Shown: positions 36,890 through 45,667, counted from the stretch's first letter. The stretch: 64,000 nt of DNA from Bryobacterales bacterium (GCA_022826925.1 JAJDTX010000082.1:1-64000); one strand, 5' to 3'. Notes: generated from the letters alone by a model not told the origin. Numbers and translations: made by a program.

Positions 36890-37700
36890 GGTGATTCTCA
36901 AGAAGGACATTTACAAGCTGGGCGAGCGCGGCGATGTGGTCAAGGTCAAGGACGGCTACGCCCGCAACTACCTGTTCCCGCAGAAGCTGGCGATCCCTGC
37001 CGACAAGGGCAGCCTGAAGCAGCTCGAGCAAATGCGCGCAGCGGCGGCCAAGGAGGCCGTGCAGCTCCACGGCGACGCGACCAAGCAGATGGAAGCGCTC
37101 GAGGGAGTGGTGGTGCGGATGGTCGTGCGCGCCAGCTTGAACAACCAGCTCTACGGCTCGGTCTCGGCGCGCGACATCGCCGCCAAGCTGAACGAGCAAG
37201 GGTTCGGCATCGAGCGCCAGCGCGTCCAGCTCACGACTCCGATCCGGACTCTGGGAGACTACGATATCCCGGTCCATCTCTACAAGGATCTGTCAACCAC
37301 CATCAAGGTCGAGGTCCGCGCCGAGGGGCGCGAAGACGAACCCCTGACGCGCACCGTGCAGGCGTCAGCCGAGTTCGAGTTCGCGCCGCCGATCGAATCC
37401 GAGGAGTCCGGCGAGGGCGCCGAGCCCGCAGAGGCCCTTGGCGAAGATGGCGCGCCGGAAGCCGAAGCGGCCTCTGAGGCGGACGGAGAGGAGTCGGGCT
37501 CGGAGGGGGCCGAGACAGCAGGGGCGCCTAGCGAAGCCGGTGCGCCGGAGGCCGAAGCGGCTTCCGGCCCGGAGGGCGACGAGACGGCTGCGGAGGCCGC
37601 CCCGCCGTCCGGCGATGACCCTTCCGTAGCAGTCGGTCCTGCTGGTTCCGCAGCGGTCGGTGCCGAAGGCTCCGAAGCAGTCGATCCTGATGGCGCATAG
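36882..37700 (+). CDS. rplI: Ribosomal protein L9 with long acidic low-complexity tail
   Basis: A 272-residue bL9; the usual length is about 150. GAGAGGAG eight bases upstream supports the ATG at 36882. The N-terminal domain [36 protein letters not shown] and the C-terminal rRNA-binding domain (to about residue 150) are normal. About 105 further residues are nearly all Ala, Glu, Gly, Ser, Asp and Pro, and contain GAPEAEAAS twice, 30 residues apart. The end overlaps the next gene (an SDR) by 11 bases. The tail could hang from the L1 side of the ribosome, where L9 lies. Confidence 0.94.
   Translation: MHEVILKKDIYKLGERGDVVKVKDGYARNYLFPQKLAIPADKGSLKQLEQMRAAAAKEAVQLHGDATKQMEALEGVVVRMVVRASLNNQLYGSVSARDIAAKLNEQGFGIERQRVQLTTPIRTLGDYDIPVHLYKDLSTTIKVEVRAEGREDEPLTRTVQASAEFEFAPPIESEESGEGAEPAEALGEDGAPEAEAASEADGEESGSEGAETAGAPSEAGAPEAEAASGPEGDETAAEAAPPSGDDPSVAVGPAGSAAVGAEGSEAVDPDGA
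37449..37567 (+). repeat. 90-bp-period direct repeat inside the rplI tail
   Basis: The nine codons for GAPEAEAAS at 37449-37475 recur at 37539-37565 with only synonymous or near-synonymous differences. This suggests that the acidic tail grew by tandem duplication of a 90-base segment. Confidence 0.65.
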
Positions 37701-38451
37701 TTTCTTCGACCTCAGCGGGCAGACCGCCGTGGTCACCGGCGCGGCGCGCGGCATCGGCGCTGGCATCGCTGCCCGCCTCGCACGGGCGGGCGCCACGGTC
37801 GCCATCGCGGACCTAAACGCCGAAGCCGCCGCGGACCAGGCCGAGAAGCTTCATGCGGAGGGGCTGGCGGCGTTCTCCGAGGGAATCGAAGTCACGGATC
37901 CGTCGTCCGTCCAGGCCGCGGTCGATTCCGTGCTGGCCCGCCAGGGCCGCATCCACGCGCTGGTTTGCTGCGCGGGCATCGCGGGCAAGGCCCTGCCCAC
38001 GTGGCAGCAATCCGATGCCGACTGGCAGAGCGTCATCGACATCAACCTCAGCGGCGTCTTTAACTGCTGCCGGGCCGTGCTGCCCACCATGGTCGAGCAC
38101 GATTACGGGCGGATCGTCAATATCGCTTCCTTGGCCGGCAAGGAGGGAAATCCGAACATGGTGGCCTACTCGGCCTCCAAGGCAGGCGTGATCGCGGCCA
38201 GCAAGTCGATGGCGAAGGAAACAGCGCTCAACAACATCTGCGTTAACGCGATCAGCCCGACCGTGATCCGCACGCCAATTCTCGACCAATTGACCGAGGA
38301 GCAGGTCAACTACATGACCTCCAAGATCCCCCGCGCCCGCACGGGAACGGTCGAAGAGGTGGCCGCCGTGGCGCATTTCCTGGCCAGCCCGGACTGCTCG
38401 TTCGTGACGGGCCAGTGCTACGATGTCAGTGGCGGGCGGGCGACCTACTAG
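37690..38451 (+). CDS. Short-chain dehydrogenase/reductase
   Basis: A 253-residue NAD(P)-dependent SDR. The cofactor loop TGAARGIGAGIA (about 16-27), the NAG-equivalent CCAGIAG, the catalytic Ser of NIASLAGKEGNPN, and the YSASKAG motif with catalytic Tyr and Lys are all present, followed by NAISPTVIRTPIL. SFVTGQCYDVSGGRATY is the usual C-terminal region. Substrate is not evident; relatives include FabG-like and sugar or fucose dehydrogenases. The ATG lies inside the end of rplI in another frame (11-base overlap), so it is probably co-transcribed with the ribosomal genes. Confidence 0.9.
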   Translation: MAHSFFDLSGQTAVVTGAARGIGAGIAARLARAGATVAIADLNAEAAADQAEKLHAEGLAAFSEGIEVTDPSSVQAAVDSVLARQGRIHALVCCAGIAGKALPTWQQSDADWQSVIDINLSGVFNCCRAVLPTMVEHDYGRIVNIASLAGKEGNPNMVAYSASKAGVIAASKSMAKETALNNICVNAISPTVIRTPILDQLTEEQVNYMTSKIPRARTGTVEEVAAVAHFLASPDCSFVTGQCYDVSGGRATY

Positions 38452-38489
38452 GCGCTGCCCCCACTCACACCAGCCTCTTGGGAGTGCCT

Positions 38490-39455
38490 TTGCGCCGCTT
38501 GAGCCTTCTTGCCGCCGCGCTCGCGCTGGGCGCGGTACCCGTGATCGCCGCCGTGACTGTCGAAAAGATCCCTTATGCGGGCTGGCCGAACTGCTATCGG
38601 CTGTCTAATGGCGAAGTCGAGCTGATCGTCACGTCCGACGTCGGGCCCCGGATCATCCGGTACGGCTTCGAGGGCGGCCAGAACTTCTTTGTCGAGCTGG
38701 AAGAGGATCTCGGCAAGACCGGCGGCGACAACTGGCGGCTGTATGGCGGCAGCCGGCTCTGGGTGGGCCCGGAGGATCCAGTCTATAGCTACGGAGCCGA
38801 CAACGATCCGGTGCAGGTCGAGATCTCGGGGAACCGGCTCACGGCCCAGGCGCCCGTCGAGCATACGGGAGTCCAGAAGGCAATCGCAGTCGAGCTGTCC
38901 GACGAAGGCAGCGCGGTCAGGGTGGTCTACACCCTCGCCAATCGCACGATATGGCCTCTTCGCATAGCGACGTGGGTGTTGACGATGATGGCCCCCGGAG
39001 GGACCGGGATTACGACCCTGCCGCCGCGCGGCACGCATCCCGAGGTCTTGGCACCGACCAATCCGCTGGTCGTGTTCGCCTTCACCAACATGGCGGATCC
39101 GCGCTGGACTTGGCTGGAGAAGTACATCGTTCTGCGGCAAGACCCCCAGAATGCCGATCCGGAAAAGATCGGGCTGTTCAATCCGGCGACGCGCGGGGCG
39201 TACTTGCTCAACGGCGAATTGTTCGTCAAGAAGTTCGCGGCGTCTCCCAAAGAGGAGTATCCGGACATGGGAGCTTCCTACGAGACGTTCACCAACGAGC
39301 GGTTCTTGGAGATCGAGACGCTCGGTCCGCTGCGCACGCTGCAGCCCGGCGAATCTCTCGACCACGTGGAAGAGTGGTCCTTGCACCGCCCGGTCGAGGT
39401 CGACAGCTGGGACGACGCTGAATTGGACCGGGCCCTCGCACCCTACTTGGAGTAG
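38490..39455 (+). CDS. Secreted DUF4380-like protein
   Basis: A 321-residue protein. GGAG at 38481-38484 precedes the TTG at 38490, which is used as start and opens a signal peptide (LRRLSLLAAALALGAVPVIA). The stretch LIVTSDVGPRIIRYGFEGGQNFF is typical of DUF4380 (shown as SDVGPRIIRYGF), followed by WRLYGGSRLWVGPED and VYTLANRTIWPLRIATWVLT. The all-beta galactose-mutarotase-like fold would bind a sugar. A pair LEIETLGPLRTLQPGESLDH resembles the end of aldose-epimerase-like domains. Activity is unknown. The next gene, nadD, begins on the last base of its stop codon. Confidence 0.75.
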   Translation: MRRLSLLAAALALGAVPVIAAVTVEKIPYAGWPNCYRLSNGEVELIVTSDVGPRIIRYGFEGGQNFFVELEEDLGKTGGDNWRLYGGSRLWVGPEDPVYSYGADNDPVQVEISGNRLTAQAPVEHTGVQKAIAVELSDEGSAVRVVYTLANRTIWPLRIATWVLTMMAPGGTGITTLPPRGTHPEVLAPTNPLVVFAFTNMADPRWTWLEKYIVLRQDPQNADPEKIGLFNPATRGAYLLNGELFVKKFAASPKEEYPDMGASYETFTNERFLEIETLGPLRTLQPGESLDHVEEWSLHRPVEVDSWDDAELDRALAPYLE

Positions 39456-40075
39456 TGATCCGGACGGTTGCAGGCCAGTTGCTCCGTCGCGGCCGGGTCG
39501 GCCTGCTGCCGGGTACGTACAACCCTCCGACGATGGCGCACTTGGCTCTAGGCGAGGCGGCGCAGCGGTGTTTCGACTTGGATCAGGTCGTGCAGATCAT
39601 TCCTCGATCGGCTCCGCACAAGCAAATCGCGAGGCCGACCATGGAGCATCGCTTGGAATGGATCGCAGAGCTAGCTCGGCTCCGAAAGGGCTGGGCCGCC
39701 AGCGCGTGTGAGGCTGGCTTGGTCGTGGACATGGTTGACGCGCTGCGCCGGGAGATCGGCGATGCGTGCGAGCTGTTCGTGATCGCCGGGCGCGACGCCG
39801 CCGAGCGCTATGCGGAATGGGACTATGGCGACCGCGAGGCGTTCAGCGAGCAGCTCGAGCGGTTCACGCTGTTGGTCGGCTCGCGTGGAGGGGCCTATCG
39901 GGTCGCACCAGAGCACGCGGGCCGAATCCTGCCCTTCGACATAGCCTTGGCACATGCCGAGACCTCGTCCTCGATGGTGCGGTCCGCCATCGCTCGCGGC
40001 GAGGATTGGGACCACTTGGTGCCCGCGGAAATCCACGAAGGGGTGGCTGCCGCCTATGCAAGGGGTGCAGCATGA
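39455..40075 (+). CDS. nadD: Nicotinate-nucleotide adenylyltransferase-like protein
   Basis: A 206-residue nucleotidyltransferase of the HxGH family. The first motif reads LLPGTYNPPTMAHLALGEAA (about 17-36), in which TMAH replaces the usual VHxGH form. The nicotinate-site region is IIPRSAPHKQI, and the closing ISSTxIR motif is represented by TSSSMVRSAI. NadD makes nicotinate adenine dinucleotide for NAD synthesis. The motif deviations mean a related transferase is possible. The GTG start overlaps the previous TAG by one base, and its stop overlaps the next ATG, so it is tightly coupled on both sides. Confidence 0.75.
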   Translation: MIRTVAGQLLRRGRVGLLPGTYNPPTMAHLALGEAAQRCFDLDQVVQIIPRSAPHKQIARPTMEHRLEWIAELARLRKGWAASACEAGLVVDMVDALRREIGDACELFVIAGRDAAERYAEWDYGDREAFSEQLERFTLLVGSRGGAYRVAPEHAGRILPFDIALAHAETSSSMVRSAIARGEDWDHLVPAEIHEGVAAAYARGAA

Positions 40076-40866
40076 GCACGGCCTTGGTCAGGTACCACCC
40101 TGCGACGAACGGCGCGCTGTTCCGCCTGCGGGGAATGCTGCTCGATCTTGAGAGGACAGTCCGGGGCCTCGAGCGCGAATACGCCTCGGATGTGGACAGG
40201 TTGCGCCAGTTCGAGCGCCGTTTCCGTCCGGCTGTCGGTGACCGGTACGACGAGCTGGAACGTCTCCGCGAACGGATCAATCGAGGCTGGCGGGCATTGG
40301 GCGAAGCGCAGGAAAGCCAGGCGACCGGGACCGAGCAGGCCCGGGACGAGGATCATGGAGAAGCGGCGTGCTCGCCTCCTCCGGAAGAGGGGGCGCGCCG
40401 ACTGTTCTTGGCGCTTGCTCGACAGATTCACCCTGACCTTGCCGTTGACGACGACGAGCGCCGCAGGCGCCACGAGCTGATGGCGGAAGCGACGCTCGCC
40501 TACCGCGACAGCGACGAGCGCCGCTTGCAATGGCTGCTCGAGCACTGGCAAGCGGAAAGCGAGCCGATCCTGGGCTGCGGACTCGGAGCATCGTGGGCGA
40601 GGGCGAACCGTCAGATCGCTTGGGCGCGCTACCGGATGCGGGAACTGCAGCATGCGCTGGGCCAATTGCATGCCTCGCCGATCGCGCGATTGATGCACGA
40701 ACAAGAGCGCGCGCTCTCTGTCGGCCGCAACTTCATCTTGGAGATGCGGCGCCAGCTGCACGCCGAGATCGAGGAAGCCTACAGCGAGTTGGATCGCTTG
40801 GAAGCTGCGGTCGACGATCTCGACCCGGATTCGGGCGAAGCGGTTCGATCCGCGTTCAGCGCGTAA
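40072..40866 (+). CDS. J-domain-like protein with flanking coiled coils
   Basis: A 264-residue protein. A long charged helix region at about 20-80 (MLLDLERTVRGLEREYASDV) is followed by a DnaJ-like segment: ARRLFLALARQIHPDLAVDD carries the HPD signature at 120-122, then HELMAEATLAYRDSDERRLQ. Further helices (about 185-255) end EAYSELDRLEAAVDDLDPDS. Such proteins usually stimulate an Hsp70 (DnaK) and select its clients. There is no Gly/Phe or zinc-finger region, so this is a class III (type C) J-protein. It overlaps nadD by four bases. Confidence 0.78.
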   Translation: MSTALVRYHPATNGALFRLRGMLLDLERTVRGLEREYASDVDRLRQFERRFRPAVGDRYDELERLRERINRGWRALGEAQESQATGTEQARDEDHGEAACSPPPEEGARRLFLALARQIHPDLAVDDDERRRRHELMAEATLAYRDSDERRLQWLLEHWQAESEPILGCGLGASWARANRQIAWARYRMRELQHALGQLHASPIARLMHEQERALSVGRNFILEMRRQLHAEIEEAYSELDRLEAAVDDLDPDSGEAVRSAFSA

Positions 40867-40960
40867 GCCGCCGTGAACCGCAGCGTTGCACGAAACGGCT
40901 CGGCTCTTCGATATCGTAGTATCCGGCGATGCCAGTCCAAGACTTGACGGTGCGGTGCAA

Positions 40961-41980
40961 GTGACTCGTCGCGAACTCCTCCTAGCCGGCCTAGCGGCGC
41001 AATCTCTCGGAGCCCAAATGCCTACCCCTCGACTCGGCCTAGACCTCTTCAGCCTGCGATCCCAAGGCTGGACCGCGTTCCAGCAGCTGGACTTCGCGCA
41101 TGCGCACGGCGCAACGCTCGTGAACTTTTCCGAGCCGCGCTTTCTTGGCGGCACAGCGTCCGACCACCTCAAGCGGGTCCGCGAGCACGCCGATTCGGTC
41201 GGCATCCAGATCGAGGTTGGGTTCGGCTCGATCTGTCGCACGTCAACGCGCTTCCTCAAGGAGGACGGCACCGCGCGCGAACAGCTGCTGAAAATGTTCG
41301 GGATCGCGCGGATCCTTGGATCGCCATTCGTCCGGTGCTATCTCGGCGGCGCTGACGAGCGCAAGGGCGAGCTTCCGCTGGAGGCCCACATCGAGAACAC
41401 GATCGCCGCCTGCAGGTCGGTCCGGGACGACGACGGCCGCCACGGAATCAAGATCGCGGTTGAGAACCATGCCGGTGATCTCCAGGCGCTCCAGTTGCGC
41501 TCCTTGGTCGAAGAGGCCGGGACTGATTATGTCGGCACGCTGCTCGATGCCGGCAACGCGACCTGGACCTTGGAGGATCCGCTACACACGCTCGAGGTGC
41601 TGGCGCCGCTAGCGCTGACGACGGGCATCCGCGACTCGCGGATCTGGATCGAAGACGATCAAGTGCACGTGATGTGGGTGCCTCTGGGCCAAGGCAATAT
41701 CGGCATCGACGGATGGACTGCTCGATTCCGGGAGCTGCGCCCGGATCTTGCGTTTTCCTTGGAGATGATCAACTTGCGTTCCGCTCGCAAGTTTGCCGTG
41801 CGCGACGCAGGATTTTGGGAAAGCTACCGCGACGTTCCGGCATGGGTGTACGAGGGCTTCATGAAGCTAGCGCGAGAGGGCAGCCCGTATGTTGCGCCTG
41901 AAGGGGAGCCGGTCGCGCTGGAACGCGAGGAAGTAGCCGCCGATCTAGCCTACAGTCGTCGTCTGCTAGGTCTGGTCTAG
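40961..41980 (+). CDS. Exported TIM-barrel sugar isomerase/epimerase-like protein
   Basis: A 339-residue protein of the xylose-isomerase-like TIM-barrel group (AP endonuclease 2 family). The GTG at 40961 begins an RR-type leader, VTRRELLLAGLAAQSLGAQ. Barrel strands include LGLDLFSLRSQGW, LVNFSEPRFL, IQIEVGFGSICRT, IKIAVENHAGDLQALQLRSL (metal ligand Glu), VGTLLDAGNATWTLEDP and DDQVHVMWVPLGQGNIGIDGW, so Glu, Asp, His and Glu for two metal ions are plausible. The substrate is not predictable. An exported form of a normally cytoplasmic fold fits the pattern seen elsewhere in this window. Confidence 0.8.
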   Translation: MTRRELLLAGLAAQSLGAQMPTPRLGLDLFSLRSQGWTAFQQLDFAHAHGATLVNFSEPRFLGGTASDHLKRVREHADSVGIQIEVGFGSICRTSTRFLKEDGTAREQLLKMFGIARILGSPFVRCYLGGADERKGELPLEAHIENTIAACRSVRDDDGRHGIKIAVENHAGDLQALQLRSLVEEAGTDYVGTLLDAGNATWTLEDPLHTLEVLAPLALTTGIRDSRIWIEDDQVHVMWVPLGQGNIGIDGWTARFRELRPDLAFSLEMINLRSARKFAVRDAGFWESYRDVPAWVYEGFMKLAREGSPYVAPEGEPVALEREEVAADLAYSRRLLGLV

Positions 41981-42107
41981 CTGCAGCGTTTCTCGCCGCA
42001 GCTGCGCATTCCTATCTGCGGAGATCAGAATAGGATGATCCCCGCAGAACTTGCTGGCCCCGCGTCTTTCCTTGGCAGCCGCCGTCGCTCGCAAGGCCTG
42101 GGTCGGG

Positions 42108-44003
42108 CTACACCTTCTTCGTCCGCGTGTCCGCCAAGCTGAATTTCTGGTGCCACTCTGATTCGGCGCCGCCGCCGTACCGGGCGGTCTCGACGTCGAC
42201 TACGTATGGCCGCCCTTCGCGAGTCGCCTCTGCGCCTCTCTTCAGGGCGGCTTCCAGTTCGGAGGACTCGTTGACCTTTTCTCCGTCGACGCCTTGGCTC
42301 TTGGCAAGCTCGACAAAGCTGATGTCCGGGTCGCCGAGATACATTCCCGTATACCGGTCCGACTCGGCCATCTTCCCGCCGTAGCGATAGTAGGCGCCCC
42401 GGACGGTCTGGTAGTTGCGGTTGTTCGAAACCACGGTGAGCACGGGGATCTCGTAGCGCGCCTGGGTCCAGAAACCTGCCGCGCTGTACATTACCGATCC
42501 GTCCCCGATGGAGCAAATGACTTGGCGATCGGGCTCGGCCAGCTTGGCCCCCGCGGACGCGCCAATACCCCATCCGAGACCGTTGCCGGTGTTGGCGACG
42601 CGCATCTTCTCGCCGTCGCGGTGACCGAAGTTGAACGCCCCGAACCGGGCCGTGAGATTCTCGGGCACGATGATCGCGTTGTCGTCGGCCACGCTCGCGA
42701 TTCGCGCGCCGAGTTCGTCAGGATGCACTGGGCCTTGGCCGAAGTTCTTTCGGGCTGCGGCCTCGGCCTTGGCCCGGGATTCCTTGGTGTACGTTGCCAA
42801 GGCCTGCGAGCGCGGCTTGGCAATCTGCTTGCGCCGATTCGCGGTGGTGATCGAGTCGATCGCTTCGTTGAGATCCCGCAGGCCCTCCCGCGGCGTGCCC
42901 GCCAGTACGAGGTCAGTCGGGTAGTTGCGGCTGATGACGTCAGCGTTGGCCGTGAGGCGGATGAACTTCGCTGCCAGCGGCGCCTCCGGCCCGCGCGGCA
43001 CGACCCTGCCGCCAAAGTCGGGCGCGCCGACGCTCAGGACGAGGTCCACCCCGGCCAGCATCTTGTGGTTCTGGTTGAAGCGTCCCAAGTTCTGGGGATG
43101 ATGGGCCGGGAAGTTGTCGTATCCCTGTCCTTGGTTGGTGACCGGTACCCCGAGCTTCTCGGCGAGCTTCAGCAACTCGTCGCACCCGCCGGTCTTCCAG
43201 ACTTCGTCCCCGGCCACCAGCACGGGGCGCTGCGCCTCGACCAGGGCTTTGGCGGCACGCTCGACCGCGTCCTTTGCGGGACGCATCCTGGATTCCGGCG
43301 TGAATCGTTCGCCCGGGAGGATGAGCGCGTCGACGTCCTTTGCTTCCAGCGCGTGGTGCGCCATCGCGAGATAGGTCGGCCCGCCGGGAGGCGCCGTCGC
43401 CACCTTGAACGCCCGGCGCAGCATCAGCGCAAGACTCCGCGGCTCGCGCGACTCCCATGAGATCTTCGTGAACTGGCGGTTGATCTCCTTCTGGTCGAAC
43501 CCCGGGCGCGGCGCGAGTCCCGCGTCGTCGCTCCAGAGCTCGTTGTCGTTCAGACCGGCGGTGACCACCAGTGCGGAACCGTCCTTCGAGGCGTTGTACA
43601 TCTGCCCGGCGGCCTGGGCGGTGCCGGCGATCACGTGGATATTGACGAAACCCGGCTTGCCCGAGGTCCGGTAGTAGCCGTCCGCCAGCGAGATCACGAT
43701 TCCCTCGTGCAGGCCCATGATCAGCTGGGTGTGATCCTGGCCGAGGAATGCGTCGAAGAACCCCACCTCGAAAGACCCGGGATTGGTGAAGAGGTACTCG
43801 ACGCCTGCAGCCTTCATTTGTGCGACGACGAGTTCTCCGCCCGTGCCGGTCATCTTGGTGGCTCCTTGGCCGCTCTCCGACGCCTCGAGCGGCGCGACGA
43901 GCGACTGCGCGGCGGCGGCGGTGAACCCCAATCCGGCAAGAGCTTCGAAGAGCCCGCGGCGCGAGATGGAACTGTCCAGGTAGCTGGCGATCAAATGACG
44001 CAT
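42108..44003 (-). CDS. Tat-exported thiamine-diphosphate-dependent enzyme
   Basis: A 631-residue enzyme of the acetolactate-synthase/benzoylformate-decarboxylase superfamily. The N-terminus contains a twin-arginine leader (SISRRGLFEALAGLGFTAAA, Arg15-Arg16). The pyrimidine-binding domain starts at about 52 (GGELVVAQMKAAGVEYLFTN) with the cofactor-activating Glu100 in GLHEGIVISLADGY. A central Rossmann-like domain follows (KALVEAQRPVLVAGDEVWKT). The ThDP/metal site is in the C-terminal domain: ICSIGDGSVMYSAAGFW, then VVSNNRNYQ. Which 2-oxoacid it acts on is unknown. ThDP enzymes are normally cytoplasmic; Tat would export it folded with its cofactor. It is a monocistronic gene. Confidence 0.88.
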   Translation of the reverse strand: MRHLIASYLDSSISRRGLFEALAGLGFTAAAAQSLVAPLEASESGQGATKMTGTGGELVVAQMKAAGVEYLFTNPGSFEVGFFDAFLGQDHTQLIMGLHEGIVISLADGYYRTSGKPGFVNIHVIAGTAQAAGQMYNASKDGSALVVTAGLNDNELWSDDAGLAPRPGFDQKEINRQFTKISWESREPRSLALMLRRAFKVATAPPGGPTYLAMAHHALEAKDVDALILPGERFTPESRMRPAKDAVERAAKALVEAQRPVLVAGDEVWKTGGCDELLKLAEKLGVPVTNQGQGYDNFPAHHPQNLGRFNQNHKMLAGVDLVLSVGAPDFGGRVVPRGPEAPLAAKFIRLTANADVISRNYPTDLVLAGTPREGLRDLNEAIDSITTANRRKQIAKPRSQALATYTKESRAKAEAAARKNFGQGPVHPDELGARIASVADDNAIIVPENLTARFGAFNFGHRDGEKMRVANTGNGLGWGIGASAGAKLAEPDRQVICSIGDGSVMYSAAGFWTQARYEIPVLTVVSNNRNYQTVRGAYYRYGGKMAESDRYTGMYLGDPDISFVELAKSQGVDGEKVNESSELEAALKRGAEATREGRPYVVDVETARYGGGAESEWHQKFSLADTRTKKV

Positions 44004-44280
44004 GGTTTCCTCCTAACGAGTGTTCACATAGATCGTAGACGAGATCGACCGCGCAATGGTAGGCCAATTTAGCTGTCTGACCTTCTCAACGGCGGTTCGG
44101 AGGCCGCTCTGCGAGTGAAATCTCCGTACTCTGCCGCCGCGCCCGCGCCGACAGTGAGCAGATACGGCGGGGCCGCTGTTCGGCTTGTCAGTGTTTGATG
44201 TGCATTGATGGCACCCGACTTGGTCGTCGGCGACCGCCGCTAGTACTGCCTGCAGGCGGTCGTCCGCCTCTCTGGCCATA
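44004..44280. other. Non-coding spacer before the fic repeat array
   Basis: Together with the repeats at 44281-44510 this is a stretch of about 540 bases without a gene. This part has no recognised signal. A leftward 88-codon frame at 44013-44279 has no family features. Confidence 0.45.
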
Positions 44281-44395
44281 GACGAGTAAAGGTTTGCCGG
44301 ATTTCTTGGCAGCTCGCGTCCGAAGTGTCAAAGCGCTTGCCAAGTCGGTCGAATTTCTGTCAAGTCTTCGAGGAATGTTTGACAGATCGAAACAG
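44281..44395. repeat. Fic-flanking repeat unit A (115 bp)
   Basis: First of two tandem units downstream of fic. It starts GACGAGTAAAG and contains the half-sites TTGGCA (44306), TGTCAA (44326), TGTCAA (44358) and TTGACA (44379). The last two form an inverted repeat with a spacer of exactly 15 bases. Unit B begins 115 bases later with the same order of half-sites. Confidence 0.85.
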
Positions 44396-44510
44396 GACCG
44401 ATAAAGAATTTCTGGATTCCTTGGCGAGTTGCGCTTGAAGTGTCAAAGGGTTTGCCAAGTCAGCAGAAAGCTGTCAAGGTTTCGACGAACTCTTGACAGG
44501 TGGGGCGGAC
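44396..44510. repeat. Fic-flanking repeat unit B (115 bp)
   Basis: Second tandem unit, ending 33 bases before the fic stop codon. Half-sites lie at 44421 (TTGGCG), 44441 (TGTCAA), 44472 (TGTCAA) and 44493 (TTGACA). CTGTCAAG at 44471-44478 and CTTGACAG at 44492-44499 are perfect 8-base inverted arms. The unit aligns with A with a single one-base gap. It is even closer to unit C at 45761, on the other side of the gene. Confidence 0.85.
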
Positions 44511-44543
44511 CTGTCGATATGTCGGGTCGAACCCTAGGCCCGT

Positions 44544-45644
44544 TCACACTAGGCCGGTGTCGTCTTCTTCTCGGAACAGCTCGACCAGTCGGGTGTTGAC
44601 GAAATAGTCAGCCCGGCCTGCGCGTTGCTTGCTCAAAAGCCCTTCGGCCGTAAGCTGCTTCAGGTACTTGGTAGCCGTTGGCCGGGACACGCTCACTTCT
44701 TGCTGCAGCGCCAGTACTCGTGTGTACGGATGGCGGAAGAGAGCATTGAGCAATTCGTGGGAGTAGAGGTGAGGCAGTTTGGTCCGGATCACATCCTTGT
44801 ACTCCGCCATCAAGGCGCGAATGCTCTCGACCAGTCGGAGAGTGTCGCGGGACGTGTCCGCGACAGCCATGAGCATGTAGGTTACCCAGTCTTCCCAAGC
44901 ACTCTCTTGCTGCACAGCCCGCAGCAGTCGGTAGTACCGTGGCTTTGAACGGGTAATGGCTCCGCTGAGGTAGAGAATGGGTGTCTCGAGCAGTCCGCAG
45001 CGAACCAAGTACAGCACGTTGAGAATTCGTCCTACCCGTCCATTCCCATCGTCGAATGGATGAATGCTCTCGAATTGATGGTGGAGGATCGCCATCTTCA
45101 CCAACGGGTCGAGCCCAGAGAGCGCATCGTCATTGGCGAATCTCGTGAGTTCGTCCATTCTTTCCAATACCTCGGTCGGATCTTGGGGCGGGACGTGAAC
45201 GACCTCTCCAGTGAACGTGTTCATGATCACAGTTCCCTCTCTGACACGGAAACCATCGGTTCGAGACTTCACCATGCGGTAGATTTCGATCAAGAGGTCG
45301 TTCGTTAGCTGATTGTCGTTCTGCTTCAGGCCATGGAATCCTAGCTTGACCGCGCTCCGATAGCTAGTGACTTCCTTCGCGGCTGGATCCCGCAGCGAAT
45401 CTGGGAATAATGCGGCGCGGTATAGGTCGTCCTGAGTGGTGACAATATTCTCGATTTCGCAGCTCGCTCGCGCCTCTTGGAGTGTCAGCATGTCAATGAG
45501 GATCTCCGGGTTCGGTACTGAGATCGCCCGGCCCTTCAGTTCTGCAAGATTTCGGTTCGCGAGTAATGCTGCCTTGAGGATCGACGGGGTTTCGAGCTCG
45601 ACGCTTGGGGGCAGTGAAGGCATTCTGTAGGTTGGCTGCAACAT
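44544..45644 (-). CDS. Fic-family AMP transferase with winged-helix C-terminus
   Basis: A 366-residue Fic protein. The core motif HPFDDGNGRVGR (195-206, catalytic His195) predicts nucleotidyl transfer to a target. SCEIEN (61-66) supplies the inhibitory helix (Ser61, Glu65, Asn66), so it is class II like the other Fic protein at 20658-21815, with which it shares domain order but little sequence. Residues about 295-355 form a winged-helix DNA-binding region (RVLALQQEVSVSRPTATKYL, then KQLTAEGLLSKQRAGRADYF), so it could bind its own control region. The gene is bracketed by copies of the 115-bp repeat on both sides. Its promoter (45668-45696) uses one of the repeat half-sites as -35. Confidence 0.93.
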   Translation of the reverse strand: MLQPTYRMPSLPPSVELETPSILKAALLANRNLAELKGRAISVPNPEILIDMLTLQEARASCEIENIVTTQDDLYRAALFPDSLRDPAAKEVTSYRSAVKLGFHGLKQNDNQLTNDLLIEIYRMVKSRTDGFRVREGTVIMNTFTGEVVHVPPQDPTEVLERMDELTRFANDDALSGLDPLVKMAILHHQFESIHPFDDGNGRVGRILNVLYLVRCGLLETPILYLSGAITRSKPRYYRLLRAVQQESAWEDWVTYMLMAVADTSRDTLRLVESIRALMAEYKDVIRTKLPHLYSHELLNALFRHPYTRVLALQQEVSVSRPTATKYLKQLTAEGLLSKQRAGRADYFVNTRLVELFREEDDTGLV

Positions 45645-45667
45645 GTATTGGTACCAAAAACAGGTTT

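Noticed and set aside
41981-42001. Hairpin after the TIM-barrel gene
   Set aside because: The stem has a mismatch in eight pairs and there is no T-run, so it is not reported as a terminator.
44013-44279. 88-codon leftward frame between the ThDP gene and the fic repeats
   Set aside because: No motif, no clear initiation signal and a Cys/His/Arg composition unlike a protein. It ends at the edge of the repeat array.
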